64,000 bases of DNA from Rhodospirillales bacterium (GCA_947473305.1 CANJCB010000011.1:60453-124452), one strand, 5' to 3'; positions 45,120 to 53,602 are shown, counted from the stretch's first letter. Translations and numbers: made by a program. Notes: a model not told the origin generated them from the letters alone.

Positions 45120-46502
45120 ATGAGCCGCACCATCGAGCAATTGGTCGATCCCGCGCATACCGCGCTGATCGTCGTGGACGTCCAGAACGATTTCACCGAA
45201 CCCCAGGGCATCTGCGGCAAGGCGGGCAACGATATCTCCGCCGTGCCCGGCATGATGGCGAGCCTCCTGCCGCTGATCGAGGACGCGCGCAAGGCCGGGG
45301 TCTTCATCGTTTTCCTGCGCACGATCTACGACGAGCCTGTCCTGAGCCGCGCACTGACCGAGCAATACGGGCGGCAGAGCTTCCAGAATCTTTGTATCAC
45401 AGGGAGTTGGGGCGCGGCCTTCACCGACGGGATCGACCCGCGCGAGGTGCCCAACGAAGTCATCGTAACCAAGAACCGCTACAGCGCCTTCTGGGGCAGC
45501 GACATCGACCTGGTCCTGCGCGCCCATGGGGTCGAGACCCTGGTGATGACGGGCGTCGCGACGGAAGTTTGCGTTGAATCAACGGCTCGTGACGGCTTCT
45601 TCCGAGATTACTTCATTGTAGAAGCGGCCGAATGCGTCGGCAGCTATTCGGCGCAGCGGGACGCCGCGTCCAAGGTCGTGCTGCAACGCTCCTTCGCCAA
45701 GATCGCGCCTTCCGAGGAGATCCGTTCCTATTGGGCCAAGGCCAAGCCCGGCGCCCGCAACTGGCAGGAGGCCGTGCGGCGCTCCAAGGAACTCGCGAGC
45801 CTGGAAGAGCGGCTCGATCCCGCCCATACCGCTTTGGTGCTGGTCGATATGCAGAACGATTTCTGCCACGAGCGCGGGGCGGCCCTGAGCCAGGGCGGCG
45901 GGACTTCGATGATCCTGGAAACCGTTCCCAGGGTCCGCAAGCTTCTGGACGAGGCCCGCGCGAGCGGGACCATGGTGCTTCACGTGAAATCGGAATGCGG
46001 CCCCGCCTACCGCAATGTCGGCTCACCCCGCCGTTTCGCCGATGCGGGCGTGGCGGATGGCGCGGTCGGCACGCTTTCGGCCGCCTCGCTGGCGGAGTTG
46101 CCCGCCGAGAACGCGGAGGTTTGCATCCCCGGGACCTGGGGCGCCGACTTCGTGGAAGGCCTGGGCCCGGTCGGCGACGAGCAGACGGTGGTGAAGCACC
46201 GCTACAGCGGTTTCGTGGAAACCCGCCTCGACCTTCTCCTGCGGGCGAAGAACGTCCGCACCGTGGTGATCGCCGGCGTGACCACCAATGTCTGCGTGGA
46301 ATCGACAGCCCGGGACGCGGCGATGCGTGACTATTACCTGGTCGTCGCGGAGGACGGCACCGCCGTTCGCGACCGGCATCGCGCGCTGCATGACGCCTCC
46401 CTGGAATCGCTCCGGACCTATTTCGGCCGGGTCGAGCCCATCGACCGCATCGTCGCGACCCTGCACAGCCATGAAAAGGCTGTCCGGGCTATGGCGATCT
46501 AA
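45120..46502 (+). CDS. Tandem-duplicated isochorismatase-family cysteine hydrolase
   Basis: 460 residues made of two complete cysteine-hydrolase domains, each with a D-K-C triad: D20 (IVVDVQNDF), K118 (VIVTKNRYSAF) and C151 (GVATEVCVESTARD), then D243 (VLVDMQNDF), K359 (TVVKHRYSGF) and C392 (GVTTNVCVESTARD). Relatives hydrolyse isochorismate, nicotinamide, biuret, ureidoacrylate or N-carbamoyl compounds. The VCVESTARD segment is close to that of ureidoacrylate/biuret-type amidohydrolases, but no pyrimidine or triazine genes lie nearby. The usual single-domain length is about 200 residues. RBS GGGAG precedes the start. Confidence 0.9.
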   Translation: MSRTIEQLVDPAHTALIVVDVQNDFTEPQGICGKAGNDISAVPGMMASLLPLIEDARKAGVFIVFLRTIYDEPVLSRALTEQYGRQSFQNLCITGSWGAAFTDGIDPREVPNEVIVTKNRYSAFWGSDIDLVLRAHGVETLVMTGVATEVCVESTARDGFFRDYFIVEAAECVGSYSAQRDAASKVVLQRSFAKIAPSEEIRSYWAKAKPGARNWQEAVRRSKELASLEERLDPAHTALVLVDMQNDFCHERGAALSQGGGTSMILETVPRVRKLLDEARASGTMVLHVKSECGPAYRNVGSPRRFADAGVADGAVGTLSAASLAELPAENAEVCIPGTWGADFVEGLGPVGDEQTVVKHRYSGFVETRLDLLLRAKNVRTVVIAGVTTNVCVESTARDAAMRDYYLVVAEDGTAVRDRHRALHDASLESLRTYFGRVEPIDRIVATLHSHEKAVRAMAI

Positions 46503-46576
46503 AGGGAACCCTCGGCTGGAATGGACAGGGTCCAATTCCCACCTGATATAGACGCGACACGCCCCCTGGAGCCGCC

Positions 46577-46852
46577 ATGCCCACCGCCGTCACCGACAAT
46601 GCCGCTGAAAGCCGTTTCGAGCTCGCTACCGGCGGTCAGGTCTCCTATGCCGATTACGAGCGCCGGGGTCAGTCCCTGGTGATCCCCTATGTCTATGCCC
46701 CGCCCCCGCTCCGGGGGACGGGTGCCGCCGGGCGGCTCATGGAAGGCGTGACAGAGATCGCCCGGGCGGAGGGGCGCAAGATCGTGCCGCTTTGCGGTTA
46801 CGCCTCTTCCTGGCTCCGGCGTCACCCGGAGCACCGCGACCTCCTGGCCTAA
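46577..46852 (+). CDS. GNAT-family N-acetyltransferase, short NATD1/YidJ-like form
   Basis: 91 residues. RFELATGGQVSYADYERRGQSLVIPYVYAPPPLRGTGAAGRLMEGV contains the acetyl-CoA loop R-G-T-G-A-A-G, and the protein ends in GYASSWLRRHPEHRDLL, typical of this compact COG2388-type family. The acceptor is unknown. It converges on the unknown gene at 46856, with only 3 bp between them. Confidence 0.88.
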   Translation: MPTAVTDNAAESRFELATGGQVSYADYERRGQSLVIPYVYAPPPLRGTGAAGRLMEGVTEIARAEGRKIVPLCGYASSWLRRHPEHRDLLA

Positions 46853-46855
46853 AGG

Positions 46856-47431
46856 CTAATTTCGGCGGCGGTTGCGGAAGTCGTCGTATTCGATGTCGCG
46901 GGTCGCGAGGCCCTTGTCCAGCATCGCGCGCATCAGGTTGTCGCCGAGCCTTCCCGCTCCCACCAGCACATCCGGGGCAACGCCCAGAAGATCCGCCAGC
47001 AGGCCGGCCCGGATCTCGACCTTCACTGCGTCATAGACGTTGCGGCATTTGGCGATGGTCAGGCCCGCTACCAGATCCCTGTCGCCCTGGTCCGTCAGGA
47101 TGCTCACGGCCGTGGTATAGGCGGTGAAATCGAGAATGCCGGGAGAGAGCTTCTCGCAGCGGGTCAGCAGCTGCTGGCAGGCGGCGGGATCGAGCTTTCC
47201 CCGGATCTCGGTATAGGGCTTGGCGAGCTTCAGGCGGTCATAGGCGACCTCGCGGCGCTTGCCGGTGCGGGCGCCCCATTCCGACTCCGTCAGAAGCGAG
47301 TCCTCGTTGAATTCCGCCTCCGCGCCGCTGGGGAGCGAGCAATAGAGGATCCCATCCTCTATGTCGTCGACCGTATAGATGGTCCCATTGGGCGCATAGG
47401 CCCTGACGCCGCGACGGAATTTGGATGGCAT
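46856..47431 (-). CDS. Conserved-looking protein of unknown function
   Basis: 191 residues. I do not recognise the family. Residues 1-50 (SKFRRGVRAYAPNGTIYTVDDIEDGILYCSLPSGAEAEFNEDSLL) look like a small beta-barrel; the rest is helical with cysteines at CQQLLTRCEKL and AKCRNVYD. There is no signal peptide, so it is probably cytosolic. The ATG at 47431 is preceded by a weak GGAAAG. It is the last gene of a run DUF1800-DUF1501-cytochrome c-this gene and starts 4 bp after the cytochrome gene. Confidence 0.65.
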   Translation of the reverse strand: MPSKFRRGVRAYAPNGTIYTVDDIEDGILYCSLPSGAEAEFNEDSLLTESEWGARTGKRREVAYDRLKLAKPYTEIRGKLDPAACQQLLTRCEKLSPGILDFTAYTTAVSILTDQGDRDLVAGLTIAKCRNVYDAVKVEIRAGLLADLLGVAPDVLVGAGRLGDNLMRAMLDKGLATRDIEYDDFRNRRRN

Positions 47432-47435
47432 GTGA

Positions 47436-47966
47436 TCACTTTCCAGGTTGCGGCAGGCCGGCATAGACCTCGGCCGGCAGGATGGCCATGACGAAGCCGG
47501 TAGGCTTTTCGCTAGGACCGAAGGGACCCGCGACCTTGTTCTTCACGGGCGGCAGGCTTTTGAGATAGGCCGCGATGGCGAGCGCGTCGGGTTTGGTGAG
47601 CTTCGACAGGGACTGCCAGGGCATGATCGGCGCGAGCATCCGCCCGTCCGGCCGCGCGCCCGTGGTGATCGCCGTGACGATCTGCTGCGAGGTCCAGGAC
47701 CCGAGACCCGTCTCCTTGTCGGGAGTGAGATTGGGGCCGGCGAAGACGCCGAGGCCGGGCATGGCGAAAGCCACTTCCGAGCCGCTCAAGGCCTTGGTGA
47801 AATCGGGTTTGCCGAGCAGGTTGCCCGGGGTATGGCAGTCATGGCAGCCGCCGACCGTGGTGAGATAGCGGCCGCGCTCGACCTGGGTTTCCGCCGCCGC
47901 CGTGCCCGCGCTTGCGGCCAGGAACACTGCGCCGACCAGAATACGACGAATTTCAATGCGAGACAT
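47436..47966 (-). CDS. Periplasmic class I cytochrome c
   Basis: 176 residues with a signal peptide ending near GTAAAET and one haem-attachment site CHDCH in YLTTVGGCHDCHTPGNLLG. A downstream methionine (GRMLAPIMPW) is a candidate axial ligand. The pattern GRYLTTVGGCHDCHTP followed by FAGPNLTPDKETGLGSWT is that of small cytochromes serving dehydrogenases and oxidoreductases as electron acceptors. It follows the DUF1501 gene by 72 bp. Confidence 0.93.
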   Translation of the reverse strand: MSRIEIRRILVGAVFLAASAGTAAAETQVERGRYLTTVGGCHDCHTPGNLLGKPDFTKALSGSEVAFAMPGLGVFAGPNLTPDKETGLGSWTSQQIVTAITTGARPDGRMLAPIMPWQSLSKLTKPDALAIAAYLKSLPPVKNKVAGPFGPSEKPTGFVMAILPAEVYAGLPQPGK

Positions 47967-48038
47967 GCTCCCCTCCCTTCATCCAAATGCGGGAAAGGGT
48001 CTCGCACGGGACGGGTTTTCCCGCAATTCAAAAGACTG

Positions 48039-49238
48039 TCAGGCTTTGACCAGGCCCGCTGCGGGAGAAACCCCCGCGCTGTCCGGGAAGACCTTGCGGT
48101 CGAGCAGCGCCGCGTCGAGCCCCATATGGTCGCGCAACAGGCCCTTGAGCAGGCTTCGCGTATCCACGGCGACGCGCAGGTCGCGTCCGTCTTCGAGCCG
48201 GTCGAGGCCCGGCCAATCGCCCGCGATCCGCCCGCCGCGCACCGCGCCGCCCAAGAGAAAGGCCACCGAGCCCGTGCCGTGATCGGTCCCGCCGCTGCCG
48301 TTGACCGCCACGGTCCGGCCGAATTCCGTCACCGCGATCACCGCCGTCCGGCCCCAGACGGATCCGAGGCTCTTGGCGAGGGCGTCGAGCCCTTCGGCGA
48401 GACCCGCCAGATTGTCGGCCAGACGCCCCTTCTCCGCCCCCTGGTTCACATGCGTGTCCCAGCCCAGCATGTCGAGCACGGCGACCCGGGGGCCGGTTTC
48501 GGCCGCGAGCAGTTTTCCGGCGGCTTCGGCGAGCGGGCGGAAACTCTTGGGGCCATAGCCGTTGACGCCGGGCTTTCCCATGCCCAGAACCTCGTCCGAC
48601 TGGCTCTGGCCGCGCAGGCCTTCGGTCAGCGCCGGTCCCAGCACCGCGTCCTTCTGGTAGAGCGCGGCCAGGGTGGCGAGGAATTCCGGCGCGGCCTGGG
48701 GCAGGCCTGGCGGCTCCCAGGTCGCAACCTGCGTCGGCCCGCGCAGGATGAGCGGCACCGCACCGCCCAGCGCAAGCCCCATCCGCCGCTCCGCCCCCGG
48801 CATCGCACCCAAGGCGCGGTTGAGCCAGCCGTCCGTCTGCTGGCGCTTTGTCGAAAGCCCGGTCTCCATGAGGTCCTGGGCATCGAAATGAGAGCGGGTG
48901 CGGTAGCCGTTGCCGGTAGCAGTCACCACCAGCAGCTCGCCGCTCCGCCAATAGGGATGGATCGGCGCCAGGGCGGGATGGAGGCTGAAGAAGCCGTCCA
49001 GCGGCAGGGCTCCATCGGGCTGACCGGGTGCCGCGATCAGCAGGCGGCCGCGCTTTTCCGCATAGCGCGGATCACCGAGGGGCGGCACCGCCGCAAGCCC
49101 ATCCAGGGCTCCGCGCAGGAGGACGACGACCAGCCGGCGGTCGGTCGGCGCCGCGGCGAAGACCGCGCCCGGCCAGCCGAGGGGCGCGATGCCTCCCGCG
49201 GCGAGGATCGACAGGAGATGGCGGCGCGACGGGATCAT
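48039..49238 (-). CDS. DUF1501 family exported protein (sulfatase-like fold)
   Basis: 399 residues with a twin-arginine-like N-terminus (IPSRRHLLSILAAGGIAPLG). LVVVLLRGALDGLAAVPPLGDPRY, SHFDAQDLMETG, VLDMLGWDTHVNQG and TEFGRTVAVNGSGGTDHGTGSVAFLLGG are the DUF1501 signature, which resembles the alkaline phosphatase/sulfatase fold. Members are exported, and their activity is undefined. It starts 3 bp after the DUF1800 gene, a very widespread pairing. Confidence 0.92.
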   Translation of the reverse strand: MIPSRRHLLSILAAGGIAPLGWPGAVFAAAPTDRRLVVVLLRGALDGLAAVPPLGDPRYAEKRGRLLIAAPGQPDGALPLDGFFSLHPALAPIHPYWRSGELLVVTATGNGYRTRSHFDAQDLMETGLSTKRQQTDGWLNRALGAMPGAERRMGLALGGAVPLILRGPTQVATWEPPGLPQAAPEFLATLAALYQKDAVLGPALTEGLRGQSQSDEVLGMGKPGVNGYGPKSFRPLAEAAGKLLAAETGPRVAVLDMLGWDTHVNQGAEKGRLADNLAGLAEGLDALAKSLGSVWGRTAVIAVTEFGRTVAVNGSGGTDHGTGSVAFLLGGAVRGGRIAGDWPGLDRLEDGRDLRVAVDTRSLLKGLLRDHMGLDAALLDRKVFPDSAGVSPAAGLVKA

Positions 49239-49241
49239 GAT

Positions 49242-50555
49242 CTATCGCCTCTGGAATTCGGGACTGGCGAGCAGCAGTGCCAAAGCCATGCGCCGGGAAG
49301 ACGCGCGTTCCACCGCCTGCCGCGTTTCGACCGCGACGTCTTCGCCGAAAGCGGCGCGCGCGATCTCCGAAGGATCGGGCGGGTTAGGCAGGCGGTTCGC
49401 AAAGGTCTGGCACCATTCCGCCCGGCGCAACACCGCCTCCGGTGAAATCCAGGCGGAAGCCCTGTCGGGCCAGCCGGCGGGCGAAGGCGCCAGGAAGCAG
49501 GGTTGGTCCAGCACGCGCAGGCTGCGGTCCGCCGCCTGGCCGCTGGGTCTGACACCCGTCACCCGGAAGGCCGCGATCACCAGTTCGGTCGGAGTCCGGA
49601 CCTTGGTCAGGGGCTCGCGCCAGACCGCCTCGTCCCGGATGACGGCGGCGGTGACGGCCTTCAGATCGCCCTGGGTGTCGTGGAAGACCTTGGCGATCCG
49701 CTCGACCGAAGCCTGGGGCGGGTCGTCGGCGATGAAATGGGTCGCGAGCTTCCGCGCGACGTGCCGCGCGGTGGAAGGATGACGGGCGATATCGCTCAGC
49801 GCCTGGACGCCCTCCAGCATGCCGTTCTCAAGGTAGGTGCGGCCGAGGAGAAACTTGACGCCCGGTTCATGGGCACGCGGCGCGAAAAGAAACCTGCCGG
49901 GTTCGGGGTCCCGGAGGGGGGCGATCGACCAGCCGGTCAGGATCCCGGCCAAGGCCTCCACATCGGACTGGCTATAGCCGCCGTCGACCCCCAGGGTGTG
50001 AAGTTCCAGGATCTCCCGACCCAGATTCTCGTTGAGGCCCCGGTTCTGCCGCCGGCCGGCCTGGGATTGCGGCCCAAAGGACTGAATGTTGTCGAGATAG
50101 AAAAGCATCGCCGGATGCTGGGCCACGGCGAGCAGAAGCTCTTGGAAAGAGCCCAGCATGTGAGGCCGGATCGCCTCGCGTTCGAAGGCCCCGGCAAAGC
50201 CCCGCACCACCGGACGCAGGCCGGAGACCGTGAAATGATTGGCCCAGAACATCTGGAGCCGATCGAGGAGCGGCGTCTCGCTCTCCGCCGCTCCGGCGAT
50301 CCGGGCCTCGACCTCGGCAAGATGGGTGCTGCGGATACGCTCCTTCAGCTCGGACTTGATCTCCTTGTCCTTGCGGGATTCCAGCACGGCCGCGACCATC
50401 GGCGCGGAAGCGGGCAGATCGCCCGGGAACGGCGGCGGGTTCTGGTCAAGCTGACGCAGCGCCCAGCCGCGCGGATCGCGACCGATCGCGGCGAGATCGC
50501 CCTGCCTCGCGGCAAAACCGAAACGGGTGGAGGCGATGAGGGCGGCGGCTGTCAT
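49242..50555 (-). CDS. DUF1800 family protein
   Basis: 437 residues. RFGFAARQGDLAAIGRDPRGWALRQLD, FWANHFTVSGLRPVVRGFAGAFEREAIRPHMLGSFQELLLAVAQHPAMLFYLDN, GLNENLGREILELHTLGVDGGYSQSDVEALAGILTGW and VARKLATHFIADDPP are all characteristic. Function is unknown; it is nearly always next to a DUF1501 gene. It is first gene of a four-gene minus-strand run. Confidence 0.93.
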   Translation of the reverse strand: MTAAALIASTRFGFAARQGDLAAIGRDPRGWALRQLDQNPPPFPGDLPASAPMVAAVLESRKDKEIKSELKERIRSTHLAEVEARIAGAAESETPLLDRLQMFWANHFTVSGLRPVVRGFAGAFEREAIRPHMLGSFQELLLAVAQHPAMLFYLDNIQSFGPQSQAGRRQNRGLNENLGREILELHTLGVDGGYSQSDVEALAGILTGWSIAPLRDPEPGRFLFAPRAHEPGVKFLLGRTYLENGMLEGVQALSDIARHPSTARHVARKLATHFIADDPPQASVERIAKVFHDTQGDLKAVTAAVIRDEAVWREPLTKVRTPTELVIAAFRVTGVRPSGQAADRSLRVLDQPCFLAPSPAGWPDRASAWISPEAVLRRAEWCQTFANRLPNPPDPSEIARAAFGEDVAVETRQAVERASSRRMALALLLASPEFQRR

Positions 50556-50610
50556 GCTGGAAATGCTACGCGGGAAAGCGACGCCGGCATCCCCGTGTCA
50601 TTTCCTTGAA

Positions 50611-50783
50611 GTCCTTCTCCGCCCGCTTGCGGGGGCAGAAGGATTTAGGATGAGGTGGGGCGAGGGCGCTGAGGCGCCGGAACATCCTGCCGGTGGAGAG
50701 ATGCTCGGGCTTAAAGCCCGCCCTCTCCCCCCACAGCCTTTCGCGCAAGCAAGCTAGCACTGCCGGCCAGGCGGAGAGGAGCC
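50611..50783. repeat. Composite palindromic repeat, copy E, with an interruption
   Basis: The left hairpin is CTCCGCCCGCTTGCGGGGGCAG, followed by AAGGATTTAGGATGAGGTGGG. The middle shares GAGAGATGCTCGGGC with copy D. The right arm (CCCTCTCCCCC to GGCGGAGAGG) is split by roughly 40 bases around 50732-50770. It lies upstream of the DUF1800 gene and downstream of the TPR gene; no gene is visible in 50556-50794. Confidence 0.75.
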
Positions 50784-50794
50784 TTCTTGGATGA

Positions 50795-51349
50795 TCAGGT
50801 CGGCGCGCCGGCCAGCTCTTTCTTCAGTTTCTCGACCCGGTTGCGCACGGCGGGCAGATGCGGGTCGATCTCCAGAACCTTCTCGAAGGCCTTGAGCGCG
50901 GCTTCCTTTTTGTTCATCGCCAGATAGATCTGGGCAAGGCCGCTGAGCGCGCCGAAATGGCGGGGCTCCAGCGCCAGGGTGCGTTCGATGTGGATGACGC
51001 TCGAATCGTAGTCGCCCAGGATGAATTCGGCCGTGGCCCGCTTGTTCCAGCCCTCGGCGAAGCCCGAGGCGAGGCCCGTGACCTGGGTGAAGGCCGACAG
51101 GGCCTCCTTGTGCCGTCCGGCAGCCAGGGCGGATAGACCCTGGCTCATGTAGCGCGCCGCGTCGTCGTCACGCACCACCGCCCAGATGCTCCAGATCCTG
51201 AGCTCGACGAGTTTTGCGTCCTCGTCGCTGGGCGCGGATTTCAATTGCTCGAAGAGCCCGCGCAAACGTGGATCGCCTTGATCGGCCCAAGCCTGGCCCA
51301 TCAGCGCAAAGCCCAGGAGCAGAGCCCCCATGATGCCGAAGCGTCGCAT
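50795..51349 (-). CDS. Exported tetratricopeptide-repeat protein
   Basis: 184 residues with a signal peptide (MRRFGIMGALLLGFALMGQAWA). About three TPR units follow (ARYMSQGLSALAAGRHKEALSAFTQVTGL; AEGWNKRATAEFILGDYDSSVIHIERTLALEPRHFGALSGLAQIYLAMNKKEAALKAFEKVLEIDPHL). It is probably a periplasmic scaffold for protein-protein contacts. The partner is unknown. It is divergent from the glycosyltransferase gene. Confidence 0.9.
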   Translation of the reverse strand: MRRFGIMGALLLGFALMGQAWADQGDPRLRGLFEQLKSAPSDEDAKLVELRIWSIWAVVRDDDAARYMSQGLSALAAGRHKEALSAFTQVTGLASGFAEGWNKRATAEFILGDYDSSVIHIERTLALEPRHFGALSGLAQIYLAMNKKEAALKAFEKVLEIDPHLPAVRNRVEKLKKELAGAPT

Positions 51350-51463
51350 GAGCTTCAGTATAATCTTGCGTCAATCTTCCGCCAATCACGGAGCCGTGCT
51401 AAATCCCCCTGGCCAATTCCCTGGGCCCGCGATGTCGCGGATCATCGGCTTCGAGCACGCTTC

Positions 51464-52183
51464 ATGGATCTCTCTGTCGTCATTCCGGTACGGAACGAAG
51501 CGCCCAATATCGCGCCGCTGGTCAGCGAAATCCGCGCCGCGCTCGATGGCAGGCTGACCTATGAGATCGTCTATGTGGACGACGGCAGCACGGATGACAC
51601 GCGGGACGAAATAAGAAAGCTGTCCCAGGACTTTAAACCGCTTCGCCTCATGCAGCACACGAAGAGCTGCGGACAGAGCACGGCGATCCGCACCGGGGTG
51701 AAGGCGGCCCGGGCCGCCTGGATCGCGACCCTCGACGGCGACGGGCAGAACGATCCGGCGGACATTCCCGCCCTCTGGCAGATCGCGACGGCGGCGCCCG
51801 CTTCGGAACATTTCCTGGTGGCGGGCCACCGCCAGAAACGCCAGGACACCATCGCCAAGCGCTGGGCCTCGCGAATCGCGAATCGGGTGCGCGGGCGGCT
51901 GCTCAACGACGGGACGCCCGATACCGGCTGCGGCTTGAAGCTCTTCCGGCGCGAGACCTATCTGGAGCTTCCCTATTTCGATCACAACCACCGCTTCCTG
52001 CCGGCGCTGGTCATGCGGGCCGGGGGCCGGACGGTCTCGGTCCGGGTCAATCACCGGCCGCGCGAGCGGGGGATTTCGAATTACGGCGTCTTCGACCGGC
52101 TGTGGGTGAGCTTCGCCGATCTGGCCGGGGTGATCTGGCTCCAGCGTCGGGCCAAGGTGCCGGTAGTCTCCGAATCAGAGTGA
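51464..52183 (+). CDS. Family 2 glycosyltransferase
   Basis: 239 residues starting MDLSVVIPVRNEAPNIAPLVSEI. YVDDGSTDDTRDEI carries the nucleotide-sugar aspartates, TLDGDGQNDP the DxD-like motif, and DTGCGLKLFRRE matches the dolichol-phosphate-mannose synthase-like subgroup. No C-terminal membrane segments are present, unlike ArnC/DPM forms. It probably transfers a sugar to a lipid carrier or envelope glycan. The 3' end overlaps the convergent glcF by 9 bp. Confidence 0.9.
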   Translation: MDLSVVIPVRNEAPNIAPLVSEIRAALDGRLTYEIVYVDDGSTDDTRDEIRKLSQDFKPLRLMQHTKSCGQSTAIRTGVKAARAAWIATLDGDGQNDPADIPALWQIATAAPASEHFLVAGHRQKRQDTIAKRWASRIANRVRGRLLNDGTPDTGCGLKLFRRETYLELPYFDHNHRFLPALVMRAGGRTVSVRVNHRPRERGISNYGVFDRLWVSFADLAGVIWLQRRAKVPVVSESE

Positions 52184-53602
52184 CGGGGGCCGGGGTCCGC
52201 CGGTCGCCCAATCCAGCAGCTCGACCGTATGAACCACCGGGATCTCCGTTCCGCCGGCCAGCTGGGTCATGCAGCCAATATTGCCCGTGGCGATAACATC
52301 GGGCTTCAGGCAATTGATATTGCTCAACTTCCTGTCGCGCAGGCGCGTGGCGATCTCGGGTTGCAGCATATTATAGGTGCCGGCCGACCCGCAGCAGAGG
52401 TGGCTTTCGGAGGGTTCCGAGACGTGAAAGCCCGCGGCGGCCAGGAGCGCCATGGGCTGGGACTTGATCTTCTGTCCGTGTTGCAGCGAACAGGCGGCGT
52501 GATAGGCGACGCGCACACTACGCTCCTCCCCCTTCATTTCACCGTCATGCCCGGACTTGCCCCCCTCTCGCGGAAGCAAAGCTTCCGCTGCCGGCAGGCG
52601 AAGCATAGCTTCGCCGAAAGGGGCATCTGCACGAGACTCCCGGGTCAAGCCCGGGGGTGACGAGGGAGGAGGTGGAGGGAATGAAGAAACCTCCAATCCC
52701 ACTTCCACCATCAACTCTGAGATATCTCGCGTAAGTCCCGATATTCGCTTGGCTTTTTCCGCATAGGCGGCATCTTCGCGCAGCATGAACCCATAGTCTT
52801 TCACCGTGGTCCCGCAGCCCGAAGCATTGACTACCACCGCATCGATCCCGTCCCGATCCCAGGCGTCGATATTGCGCCGGGCGAAGTCCAAGGCGTCGCG
52901 GCCGAGATGGTGGACCAGCGCGCCGCAGCAGCCCGCCCCCTCCGACACCACGACCTCGCAGCCGTGGCGGGTCAGGAGGCGGATGGTGGCCTCGTTGATC
53001 CGGGGGGCGATCACCGATTGGACGCAGCCGGTCAGCAGGGCCACGCGCTTTCGCCTTGTCCCCTGGGCAGGGAAGGTCTGCGGCAGATCCGACCGGGACG
53101 GCGACGGCAGGTCGGCCGGCGCCAGGCGCAGGAGCGTGGCGAGCCGGGCCGGGAGAATCCGAGCGAAGGGCCGCGCCAGAGACGCCCCGAAGAGCGCCAA
53201 TCGGAAAAGGCCCGGCCTCGGCAGCAGCGTCGCCAGGAGCCAGCGGATCGCGCGGTCGGCGAAGGGCCGGCGATAGGTTTCCTCGATGTGCCGGCGGGCA
53301 TGATCGACCAGATGCATGTAATTGACGCCCGAAGGACAGGTCGTCATGCAGGACAGACAGGAAAGGCAGCGGTCGATATGGGTCACGACCTCCTCGGTCG
53401 CGGGCCGGCCCTGCTCCAGCATGTCCTTGACCAGATAGATCCGGCCGCGCGGGCTGTCCAACTCGTCGCCCAGCAGCACATAGGTCGGGCAGGTCGCGGT
53501 ACAGAAGCCGCAATGGACGCAGGTCCGGAGGATCTTCTCGGTCTCGGCGGTATCCGGATCGGCGAGCTGGGCCAGGGAGAAATTGGTCTGCATCGCCGTC
53601 AC
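52175..53602 (-). CDS. glcF: Glycolate oxidase iron-sulfur subunit, with in-frame palindromic insertion
   Basis: 475 residues. Two 4Fe-4S motifs lie in the N-terminal half (CVHCGFCTATCPTY; CLSCLSCMTTCPSG). Two CCG-type domains follow (GAGCCGALVHHLG; SHLCCGSAGTYNML) with a further CGT segment. GlcF passes electrons from GlcD to the quinone pool while glycolate is oxidised to glyoxylate. Between these CCG domains lies a proline/serine-rich stretch plus about 40 extra residues (SPPGLTRESRADAPFGEA and onward), encoded by a palindromic repeat at 52543-52663. The frame is preserved. The start is either the GTG at 53602, overlapping the glcE stop, or the ATG at 53593. Typical GlcF proteins are about 410-440 residues. 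Confidence 0.94.
   Translation of the reverse strand: MTAMQTNFSLAQLADPDTAETEKILRTCVHCGFCTATCPTYVLLGDELDSPRGRIYLVKDMLEQGRPATEEVVTHIDRCLSCLSCMTTCPSGVNYMHLVDHARRHIEETYRRPFADRAIRWLLATLLPRPGLFRLALFGASLARPFARILPARLATLLRLAPADLPSPSRSDLPQTFPAQGTRRKRVALLTGCVQSVIAPRINEATIRLLTRHGCEVVVSEGAGCCGALVHHLGRDALDFARRNIDAWDRDGIDAVVVNASGCGTTVKDYGFMLREDAAYAEKAKRISGLTRDISELMVEVGLEVSSFPPPPPSSPPGLTRESRADAPFGEAMLRLPAAEALLPREGGKSGHDGEMKGEERSVRVAYHAACSLQHGQKIKSQPMALLAAAGFHVSEPSESHLCCGSAGTYNMLQPEIATRLRDRKLSNINCLKPDVIATGNIGCMTQLAGGTEIPVVHTVELLDWATGGPRPPSL
52543..52663. repeat. Composite palindromic repeat inserted inside glcF
   Basis: The ends are inverted copies: GTCATGCCCGGACTTG on the left and CAAGCCCGGGGGTGACG on the right. 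Two inner hairpins are GCGGAAGCAAAGCTTCCGC and GGCGAAGCATAGCTTCGCC. The whole element is read through by glcF without a stop codon. Its ends resemble the intergenic repeats at 26881 and 63961. Confidence 0.85.
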
